Shown one piece after another: positions 9,864-16,830 of a stretch of DNA of 22,035 bases. The stretch is from NCBI GenBank assembly GCA_008000375.1, contig SMOI01000478.1:1-22035 (forward strand), given 5' to 3'. A program made the translations under genes and the position numbers. The stretch comes from Poteriospumella lacustris (Eukaryota > Sar > Chrysophyceae > Chromulinales > Dinobryaceae). Position 1 is the first letter of the stretch; every line of letters begins with the position of its first letter. The notes below the pieces were generated by a model. The model made no database searches, was not told the DNA's origin, and worked only from the letters and a program-made list of their open reading frames with translations.

Positions 9864-10161
9864 GGGTAACACACTAGAAAAGCTTGGGATCTAAGTGACC
9901 TATTCACTGGGATCTACAAGGCTGGTAACGTTAGTGTCCGAAAAGGCGCACTAACAATACCTTCAGGTCCGAAAAGGAACACTGAAGTAATAACCAGACG
10001 AGAAGAAATAGAGGATAGGTTAATTAGATGTGTTTACACATCAGGTGATGGAAGAACCATCAACCACAACGAACCCACAGACGGAGGCCGGAGAGGAACG
10101 TGTGGTGATGGTAACTAAGAAACTATAAGCTAAATATAGAGGTAGTCGGCATTTAGCGTCA
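9851..10161 (-). repeat. Left LTR (3' LTR with respect to gag-pol)
   Basis: 311-bp direct repeat of 18959-19269; the match ends exactly at both boundaries (preceding base G versus C, following base A versus C). It contains 11-bp direct repeats GTCCGAAAAGG (9936-9946 and 9967-9977), the inverted repeat GATGTGT-TT-ACACATC (10027-10042) and GTGTTA/TAACAC near its left end. Its first bases complete the RNase-kappa-like reading frame. Confidence 0.97.
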
Positions 10162-10164
10162 ATA

Positions 10165-10174
10165 CCTTCTCTCC
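10165..10174 (-). other. Candidate polypurine tract
   Basis: On the minus strand this reads GGAGAGAAGG, three bases (TAT) before the 3' LTR. That is the expected place for the plus-strand DNA primer of an LTR element. It is short and separated from the LTR by TAT, so the assignment is moderate. Confidence 0.5.
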
Positions 10175-10380
10175 ACAAAGAAAGAGTGAAAGGATGTATT
10201 GAATAAGTGTAAACAGGGTAGTAGACAAAGAGACAGGTAGAGAGGGGCAGTGTAAGGCAGAGAGCGCACACAGATAGTGGGAAACAGGAAATCTGGGAGA
10301 AAATCGAAATTTTGGGAAAATAGAAATCTAGGGAACGCTTGAATCTGGGTGAGCTGGAAAATCTGGGTTTTCGTATGTCT

Positions 10381-10413
10381 GGGGTGGCTGGGTGGGGCTG
10401 GGTGCACCTGGGG
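10381..10413 (+). other. G-quadruplex-forming motif
   Basis: Plus-strand G runs GGGG (10381), GGG (10390), GGGG (10394), GGG (10400) and GGGG (10410), with loops of 5, 1, 2 and 7 nt, satisfy the usual G3+N1-7 pattern. It sits about 175 bp upstream of the antisense ORF start. It would fold in the antisense RNA or the DNA plus strand, not in gag-pol RNA. Confidence 0.65.
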
Positions 10414-10587
10414 AGAGCGCTGCGACACTGTGTCGCGCGATAGGTGAAGTTTCAAGATTTCGCGCGCGCGAGAAGCAAAATGACAGCAGATGACATAATA
10501 AATAGAAATAAATCACAATTCAATTAAATATTGAATTTTTCTAAAAGTCAAGAAGACGTCAAGGTAGCCCTAAGTACCAAACCGAAC

Positions 10588-12144
10588 ATGCTGAACAAGA
10601 TGAACAAGAGAATGGAGAATGTTGCAAATGGCAAAATGCAGAAAGTCCAAAACAATTTAACCGAGGGACCAGATAAGGTGATATCTGATGAAACATCATT
10701 CGAGCAGAGGAGAAAACAACTGATAGCGCAGTGGAAGCATGTGCAGCAGCCGAAAAGCGCGACCGATAGCAATTGCTTGATAGTGTCACTGCTGAATTGT
10801 GTCGAGACCGATGAGGAGCGCAACATATTGTTGGGGATGGAACGGGGAGCCAAGGTGGAGTACACGAAGAGCAACGCGTACAGCGCATTCCATCAATGGT
10901 GCGACCAAAGACAGTCGGAGGGGCTGGCAGCAGTGCCAGCGGAACCAGAGAAACCGAAGACGGCAAAGGGAAAGTTGCTGAGCAAGGAAGAAGAAAAGAT
11001 GATGGAGGAGTGGGAAGCATTGGTGAGCGCTCGGGAGGAGAAAATCGAGAAGATCAAGAACGAGCGGTACACCGCAGAGGGGGTGTATGCGTGGTTGGAA
11101 CATTTGAAGGGTCTCGGGAAGATCCAAAATTTTATATGGAGGAGAGCGCATGCCTTTGACGGTCACTTCAGTGAGTGGTTCAGCGCGCGTCTGCAAAAAC
11201 ATGGAGTCGGGAAAAAGTATGTTGTATTCGGGTACCATGGAAAGGGCCAAGGGAAAGATGATATCTCTACCCGGCTGTTGGGTCTGGCAGCGAGAAAGAG
11301 AGGACGAGAGGAAGATGAAGATGTCCGGGAGGAGCCCAAGCAGAAGCGACCGCGTAAGAAGAACAGTATCGCGGATGCGTACAAAAAGCGCACATCGCCC
11401 CAGCAGAGAACCCATGCACAAAAACGAGATTTGTTCCAGCAGTTGATCGATAATTGGGCCACGAGAAAGATTGGGCCCCCGCCCGTCGATGTCCTGATGG
11501 GAGCTGATGATGTGGCGGTATCAGCACGAGCATGGGAGCTGACCCACATGGGCGCAGCGGGGGAAAAGTGCACTGCGCTAGCCTGGCGATTGGCAAATGG
11601 TCGAAGCTTGCGATCTTGCCAGGAAGAAGAATGTTATCACAAGGCTGGCCTTATTCGCGAGGCTGCTGAGAGTCTGCGTGCCAATATGCACGCGCGAGAC
11701 GAAACGCAGGGGAATGATGGTGAAGTGGCGGAGAAGTCAGCCTTCGTTTGGGGACAACCATTGAGGTTTGGAGGAATCTCGGCAAGGCAGCTAGAGGTCA
11801 TGTTGCTGCTGGAGGAGAAGTCTGCAGAGCAGCTGTTGAAGCGTGGGGAAGTGTCGGCCGAGGAGCTGTTGGAGCTTGAAGGAATATCGGCAGAGGCCAG
11901 ACGAGCCACGGTACTGCACGCCCAGCGGATGAACGATATGAAGATCAGTCGGGCAGGAGGTATCGTGACACGACATGGGATCGCGGCACGGGTCGTCGAA
12001 GGAGGTGACATCGTGTTAATGGACCCGGGACTGCGCCAGGTTCATGTGATGAGCCGGGAAGATGTGGTCAAGAGTTGCGAAGAGTTCTTCTGCTGTGCCG
12101 TATACTACTGGGCGGTATACGAAGTGTCGATTGAGGTCGCGTAG
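10588..12144 (+). CDS. Antisense ORF of the retrotransposon, 518 aa, unknown function (possible papain-like fold)
   Basis: Long intact frame on the strand opposite gag-pol, between pol and the 3' LTR. The frame opens from a TTG at 10531, but the first ATG is 10588. I do not recognise the family. In order, numbered from that ATG: SNCLIVSLL near residue 62; a charged coiled-coil-like Glu/Lys segment (about 125-160); YVVFGYHGKG near 211; a bipartite basic segment with KRPRKK near 253, likely a nuclear signal; GEKCTALAW (Cys about 328); an LEEKSAEQLLKRGEVSAEEL helical region; TRHGIAARVV (His about 463) and IVLMDPG (Asp about 479). The spaced Cys, His and Asp resemble the triad pattern of papain-like peptidases such as the C58 group, but this is a pattern impression, not an established match. 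Extra ORFs at this place, some antisense, are known from plant Tat/Ogre/Grande-type Ty3/gypsy elements. Confidence 0.7.
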   Translation: MLNKMNKRMENVANGKMQKVQNNLTEGPDKVISDETSFEQRRKQLIAQWKHVQQPKSATDSNCLIVSLLNCVETDEERNILLGMERGAKVEYTKSNAYSAFHQWCDQRQSEGLAAVPAEPEKPKTAKGKLLSKEEEKMMEEWEALVSAREEKIEKIKNERYTAEGVYAWLEHLKGLGKIQNFIWRRAHAFDGHFSEWFSARLQKHGVGKKYVVFGYHGKGQGKDDISTRLLGLAARKRGREEDEDVREEPKQKRPRKKNSIADAYKKRTSPQQRTHAQKRDLFQQLIDNWATRKIGPPPVDVLMGADDVAVSARAWELTHMGAAGEKCTALAWRLANGRSLRSCQEEECYHKAGLIREAAESLRANMHARDETQGNDGEVAEKSAFVWGQPLRFGGISARQLEVMLLLEEKSAEQLLKRGEVSAEELLELEGISAEARRATVLHAQRMNDMKISRAGGIVTRHGIAARVVEGGDIVLMDPGLRQVHVMSREDVVKSCEEFFCCAVYYWAVYEVSIEVA

Positions 12145-12180
12145 GAGGCATTGTAAGAGCCTTAAGTACCTCATGTCGTA

Positions 12181-12213
12181 TTACCCCGACCAGGGTGACC
12201 TTGGTCGGGGTAA
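12181..12213. terminator. 33-nt palindromic hairpin between convergent ORFs
   Basis: Arms TTACCCCGACCA and TGGTCGGGGTAA are perfect 12-bp complements. The 9-nt centre GGGTGACCT continues the pairing with one G-T wobble at its first step. The fold is equally good on both strands and lies 36 bp after the antisense ORF stop. It could end or stabilise one or both convergent transcripts. The terminator label is an inference, since eukaryotic 3' ends do not normally need such hairpins. Confidence 0.4.
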
Positions 12214-12240
12214 AATGTGTCGGAGTTGGGAAGTCAAGTA

Positions 12241-12425
12241 GTGTGCAGAGTGTGGGGAACGTGTGCGGGATGTCGATTGAGCATCCTTAGCAACAAGCGT
12301 TCCTCACGCTAGGCCACGAAAGATCAACAACAAAGCACACCGAAGACGAGTCAGGAAGCCTGGTTGTGTGCGGAGTGTGTTGAACGTGTGCGGGATGTCG
12401 ATTGAGCATCCTTAGCAACCAGCGT
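12241..12425. repeat. Two-copy 60-bp direct repeat, 125-bp period
   Basis: Copies at 12241-12300 and 12366-12425 differ at 4 of 60 positions by eye. Sequence beyond each copy is only weakly alike, so this may be the conserved part of an old 125-bp tandem duplication. Confidence 0.8.
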
Positions 12426-12567
12426 GCGACATACAAGGCCATGACACGGTGAACCGACAACGAGATGAAGATGGTGGCAACAAGAAGATCAATATGGGGA
12501 CCGTACTAGGTCCATGCAAGCACCGGAGGGACGCAGACGCATCACAACCGTGGTGATGGAGGTGCGT

Positions 12568-15500
12568 TCAAGTCTTGAGCATTGCAAACTGCGTCAAGAG
12601 ACGCTGGCGATGTTGGGCGGGAAGAACATCGGGATGTTGGCAACATATGTCAGGGGAAAGGATAACCTCAGACAGGGAAGGGGTGAAGGTCGAGGACAAT
12701 CGATGGGAGCCATAATGCTCAACGAAATCGTTGGCCACGTGGAATGTTTCGTCAAAGAGGGGACAGAACGCTTGGATCTTGGTGTGCGTTCTGTTGGACC
12801 ACGCAACGTACTGATATTGCAGCAAGTACGTTGTGTGATGGAGCGCTGGTAACGACAACGTTTTGTACCATTCATGGCCGTATGAGCGGAGATCAACGAA
12901 GACCGTGTCACCCGGTGCTACTGCCGTAATGCGCATTCGCTTCAAGGCAGCCAGTCGTGGCTTGGTTTGCGCAGCAGGATAGAGCAAGAGAGCAAGCTCC
13001 GGACGAGCGCGGCAAAAGTCTTCGAATGGTAGCGTCGACGCAATGTCTGGGGAATACGGGACCCACAAGGACGAAGAGTCTGCGTAAGTCACGAAAAAAT
13101 CCATTGAAGATCGGAGAGAAGGATCACCGGCATAAGCAGAAATGGAAAAGATCTCGAACTGGTCATGGTCTATCTGCGCCAGTCGGTACGCCTGGTCTTC
13201 CGAACCATGGAAGAGCTTAAGGCGCGAGACATGGAACGTCGATATAGAACCGTCCACGAGATGCCGACATTGCACGTCATTCTTCGAATGCGAGACAACA
13301 GCAAACGGGCCAGAATATCGTGGGTCCAGTTTGGAGGGCAAACGCTCGTGCGGGGCAAGTCGTTGAAACAACACAAGATCCCCTGGTTGAAAAGTGTTGT
13401 GGGTATCCGGAGAGGGATTACGAGATGTGCGTTCAGAGATCAAGGCACGCTGAAAGTCATGCGAGATCGATCGAACAAGCGCAAGATTCTCATCCAAGAG
13501 ACGCACGTAAGCCGAAGCACGTTCGGAAGGAGTCCACGTTTCAGGCATTCGGAAGTACGTTGCATCTTGAGATCCGAAGTGCGCATGAAAAGGCACGACA
13601 CCCGTCTCGGACGAATCGAAATTGTTCACAAAAAACTGTACCAAAGGCAAGATGGTTGGGGAAGACCATTGGTCCTTCACGCGCTCATCGAAAACAATCG
13701 CTTTGAGGTGGCGGAGGATAAGGGCATTGTGACTCTCGACACCGTTCGATTCATGTCTAGCAACGAGGCTAAACCGATGCAAGACGCCAAGGTACTTGTG
13801 CAGGTGCGCAACAACATGATTGGTGAACTCAGATCCAGGATCGGAGATGAGACAATCAAAAAGACCATATGTTGCAAAGAACTGAAGCAAACAGTTAGCA
13901 ACAGTCTCTGCATCGTGTCTGGAGGAAGCATAAAGTGCGCACAACTTGGAGTCATGCACCACCACCACAAGGAGGTACTGATTGCCAAACTTGTCAGGCG
14001 GTGTGATAGTGAGAGTATCAACACCCACTGTTGCACGATGGTGCAACGGCTTGAGGTGACGCACCAGAGGTTGTAGGGTGTCCGTCATACCAAGGCGGTC
14101 CTTCTGGCAAACAGGGCATTGGCTGACAAACGTTTGAACATATCTGTACGGTATACGATGGCCCGGAAAATGATCGCAAAGGAGTTTATATGTCCTGCGC
14201 GAGCCATGATGACCCGCACGACCACCATGCACAACCGAAAGAAGGTCATCAGGGGAAGGTGTCGTGGGAAGTGACTCCAAGGGATCAACGGTGGGGAGGT
14301 CAACGAACAGGGGTGTAGAGGAACCGCTGTCGTTGATCGCCGGAAGAGGATCATCAACCGTATGATAAAAAGGTACGGAGGAGTAGTCTGCATCATCCAA
14401 AGACGGATCCCAATGTACGGACTTGGAAGTGTTGGACTTGTCGGCGATTGCTGGTGGTATGAAAGAATCAACTGCAATTCGCGAGGGATCAAGTGATGAA
14501 CCATCCAGAGGGGACAGAAACAAGGATGGAGGTGCACGAATCTCCGATATCGAATGGGAGACATCTAGGAAATCATCAGCTTCAAGAAGTGGAGACGCAC
14601 TGAGAAGCGGGTCAAAGAGATCCGTGAGGAACGTGTCATCCATGTCAACATGAGCGAGAGAATGTGACACCGGCACCAGAGCACCAGGGGACGGATCATG
14701 CATTCGCGAGAAATAGTCAGCCAAGAGGTTCTGCTTGCCGGGAATGTGGCGGAGCTTGAAAATGAAAGACTGGAGAAAGATGCGCCATCGCATAATCTTC
14801 GGAACTACGGAGGCTTCGATCCACAGGAGGTTATTATGGTCCGTTTCCAGTACGAACGGTTTGCCCCGCAGTTGAAACGAGAGCTTCATGACCGCGTAGA
14901 AGATGGCGAAAGCTTCTTGTTCAATAGTAGTCCATCGTGATGCTTGGGCGGAGAATTTGTGAGACACAAAGGCGATTGGTTGATATATCGGATCATCAGA
15001 GTCAGGCGACACGAAGAGCTGGAAGAGTACAGCACCAACTCCAAGAAGCGACGCGTCAGTGCGCAGGATCCATTCGAGGGAATAGTCCGGGAGGTATAGC
15101 GTGTGTGCTTCCAGGAGAGCCGACTTCAAGCCTTCAAAGACCTTGGGGTAGTCTTGCGACCAACGATCGGGGTGTTTCCAATCGAATTCTTGCCTCGTCA
15201 TGTCATGCAACGGGGCAGTGAGGGATGCAAAGTGAGGGACGAAGGAACGAAAGAAGATCGCCGCACCAAGGAACTGTTGCATTTTCTTGAGGGTCGTGGG
15301 GAACGGGATTGAAGTGATCGAATCCTTGCGTTCCTTATCAAGCTCGTAGCGCCGATGGCGAACGATGTATCCAAAGAACTTGGCTTGGTCAAAACCCAAC
15401 CATGACTTGGAGAACTTGAGGAAAACATTGCGTTCAATGCAACGATCAAGAATCAGTTCAAGCTTGCGATATGCGTCTTCGTAGTCATGAGCCAAGACAA

Positions 15501-16827
15501 GAAGATTGTCGAAGATTGAAATAGTCCAGTCGGAGAAATCGGCAAACAACTCGCGAGCCGCATTCTGGAGTATACCAGAAGCGGGGCCCACACCTTCAGG
15601 CATGAACTTGGGTCTGAAGAGTCCCCATGGGGTCTGGACAGACAGAAGCGAAGAAGTTTTGTCAGCCAATCGGAACTGGTGGAAAGAGTTCACCCAATCA
15701 AGATCGACGAAGACAGTGAAGTTTAACATCTTCTCCAGTTCTTGCTGCACATTGGGTATGGGGACTTGAGGAATAACAACGTACTTGTTAACCTCGACAT
15801 AGTCACCGCAGATCCGAATAAAAGGCGAGGTGGCCTTTGGTGCAATAACAAGACAAGAGGCAATGGGCGAATCGGATGGAGCATAGAAATATTGACGAAG
15901 ACGATTGAATTCCACTTTGGCAGATTCAAAGATCTTCGGATTGATTGATCTAGCACGTGGCTTGAGCGACGTGGGCATACCCTCCTTCCACTGGAGTTCA
16001 ATTGGAGGGGCTTTGATACCTCGCCAATTCTGAGGGACGAAGACTCGTACACCCTTAGTGTGGAGCAAATCCAAAAGTGGGGTGGATGCAAGAAATTCAG
16101 GATGAACATGAGAGGGAATAAGAGAAAGATACTCTTGCACGGCCGCTTCATGAGACATTTCCATGAATGACAAGGCATAAGAAAAATTGCACGGCAAAGG
16201 GGTATCAATGTCCTCAGGAGCATCATCCAAATGAGGAGTGGTCCAGGGATCAGTGGTGGGTAAACGATGAGAAGGGATAGAAGACAACGCATGCGATGGG
16301 ACCGAATCAATGGCATCCGATAGCATGGAAAAGAAAAGAGAGCCGAAGCTGAAAAGAATGTCAGGGAGACCGATGATGAGATCATTATCAGTCATGGGGA
16401 AAATGAAGAAACGAGTCGTGGCGGAATGAGAAACATCCGACGAGTCAAGAAAAGAAACTGGAAGGGAAGCAACCGATGAAATTTTTATGTTTGTTTTATT
16501 ATCTGCAAGCGTCACGCAGGTATCGACGGAAGAAACAAATGGGGAAAGAATATTTTTGTGGTTTTTGAAGAATGTTTGCGACATATAACTGCCATGAAGA
16601 GCACCTGTGTCGAAAAGAGCACGGGGAAAGGGCAGGCAGTGAGTGTCTGAAAGAATAATATGACCCGAACGATACACAGCAGTGAGGAGAGAAGCAGTGG
16701 GGAACGTTGAGTAAAACAAATTTTGCAAGGCATGAGAGGGGTTGGAAAAACAAGAAAAGACATCGATATATGTGGAAGTGTTTTTTATGGGGTTTTGGGA
16801 CGTTAGTTGATTAAGCGAAGCAGGGAG
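12568..16827 (-). CDS. Ty3/gypsy Pol polyprotein (protease-RT-RNase H-integrase-chromodomain-like), in frame with gag after TGA
   Basis: About 1,419 codons open from the base after the gag TGA, with no ATG near the start, so expression by readthrough from gag is likely. Protease: FDTGA, with DTGA at 16611-16600. RT: about 15990-15300, with [11 protein letters not shown], catalytic Asp of VDLDW at 15699-15697, [10 protein letters not shown], and IFDN at 15516-15505 where YxDD is expected. RNase H: TDAS (Asp at 15057), EQEAF, ETDHNN and ADYFSR give the D-E-D-D set. Integrase: zinc-binding H..H...CPVC around 14229-14107, then the Asp-Asp-Glu core at 14019, 13842 and 13737 with about 35-residue spacing between the last two. 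GPY/F-like RYSGPF at about 13311. A chromodomain-like segment ([15 protein letters not shown]) covers about 13167-13010. A further globular-looking segment covers about 12930-12709. A 150-residue acidic linker separates RNase H from integrase. Confidence 0.93.
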   Translation of the reverse strand, partial: LPASLNQLTSQNPIKNTSTYIDVFSCFSNPSHALQNLFYSTFPTASLLTAVYRSGHIILSDTHCLPFPRALFDTGALHGSYMSQTFFKNHKNILSPFVSSVDTCVTLADNKTNIKISSVASLPVSFLDSSDVSHSATTRFFIFPMTDNDLIIGLPDILFSFGSLFFSMLSDAIDSVPSHALSSIPSHRLPTTDPWTTPHLDDAPEDIDTPLPCNFSYALSFMEMSHEAAVQEYLSLIPSHVHPEFLASTPLLDLLHTKGVRVFVPQNWRGIKAPPIELQWKEGMPTSLKPRARSINPKIFESAKVEFNRLRQYFYAPSDSPIASCLVIAPKATSPFIRICGDYVEVNKYVVIPQVPIPNVQQELEKMLNFTVFVDLDWVNSFHQFRLADKTSSLLSVQTPWGLFRPKFMPEGVGPASGILQNAARELFADFSDWTISIFDNLLVLAHDYEDAYRKLELILDRCIERNVFLKFSKSWLGFDQAKFFGYIVRHRRYELDKERKDSITSIPFPTTLKKMQQFLGAAIFFRSFVPHFASLTAPLHDMTRQEFDWKHPDRWSQDYPKVFEGLKSALLEAHTLYLPDYSLEWILRTDASLLGVGAVLFQLFVSPDSDDPIYQPIAFVSHKFSAQASRWTTIEQEAFAIFYAVMKLSFQLRGKPFVLETDHNNLLWIEASVVPKIMRWRIFLQSFIFKLRHIPGKQNLLADYFSRMHDPSPGALVPVSHSLAHVDMDDTFLTDLFDPLLSASPLLEADDFLDVSHSISEIRAPPSLFLSPLDGSSLDPSRIAVDSFIPPAIADKSNTSKSVHWDPSLDDADYSSVPFYHTVDDPLPAINDSGSSTPLFVDLPTVDPLESLPTTPSPDDLLSVVHGGRAGHHGSRRTYKLLCDHFPGHRIPYRYVQTFVSQCPVCQKDRLGMTDTLQPLVRHLKPLHHRATVGVDTLTITPPDKFGNQYLLVVVVHDSKLCALYASSRHDAETVANCLLQFFATYGLFDCLISDPGSEFTNHVVAHLHKYLGVLHRFSLVARHESNGVESHNALILRHLKAIVFDERVKDQWSSPTILPLVQFFVNNFDSSETGVVPFHAHFGSQDATYFRMPETWTPSERASAYVRLLDENLALVRSISHDFQRALISERTSRNPSPDTHNTFQPGDLVLFQRLAPHERLPSKLDPRYSGPFAVVSHSKNDVQCRHLVDGSISTFHVSRLKLFHGSEDQAYRLAQIDHDQFEIFSISAYAGDPSLRSSMDFFVTYADSSSLWVPYSPDIASTLPFEDFCRARPELALLLYPAAQTKPRLAALKRMRITAVAPGDTVFVDLRSYGHEWYKTLSLPALHHTTYLLQYQYVAWSNRTHTKIQAFCPLFDETFHVANDFVEHYGSHRLSSTFTPSLSEVILSPDICCQHPDVLPAQHRQRLLTQFAMLKT

Positions 16828-16830
16828 TCA
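16828..16830 (-). other. In-frame TGA separating gag and pol (candidate readthrough codon)
   Basis: Gag and pol share one frame; codons on both sides are open and this is the only interruption. The sense context is TCT TCT TGA CTC CCT. UGA followed by C is the leakiest stop context known, and CU after UGA resembles the UGA-CUA readthrough signal. Confidence 0.75.

Larger units (their letters stand above)
10162..10587. other. Internal region between the left LTR and the antisense ORF
   Basis: 426 bp. Read on the minus strand it ends with a polypurine tract next to the 3' LTR. Read on the plus strand it is the presumed leader or promoter of the antisense ORF: purine-rich, with degenerate repeats of GAA(A)ATCT(G/A)GGG, a G-quadruplex motif at 10381-10402, a 15-nt inverted repeat GCGACAC-T-GTGTCGC (10422-10436) and a CGCGCGCG run near 10461-10469. 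An in-frame TAA at 10525-10527 closes the ORF upstream. No other coding sequence is convincing. Confidence 0.6.
12145..12567. other. Spacer between the convergent antisense ORF and pol
   Basis: 423 bp between the two stop codons. It holds the 33-nt hairpin at 12181-12213 and a 60-bp direct repeat at 12241-12300 and 12366-12425. Each repeat unit itself contains the small inverted repeat GGATG...CATCC. No convincing coding sequence. It probably contains the 3' UTR of the antisense transcript. Confidence 0.6.

Noticed and set aside
10786-11421. 211-codon minus-strand frame inside the antisense ORF
   Set aside because: In the gag-pol direction and so considered as an env-like or accessory frame, but it has no own promoter, overlaps the longer plus-strand ORF fully and shows Leu/Ser/Cys-rich shadow composition.
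13165-14076. 303-codon plus-strand frame
   Set aside because: Lies antisense to the integrase core of pol, which has clear catalytic motifs; its start is GTG and its composition is that of a reverse-strand shadow.
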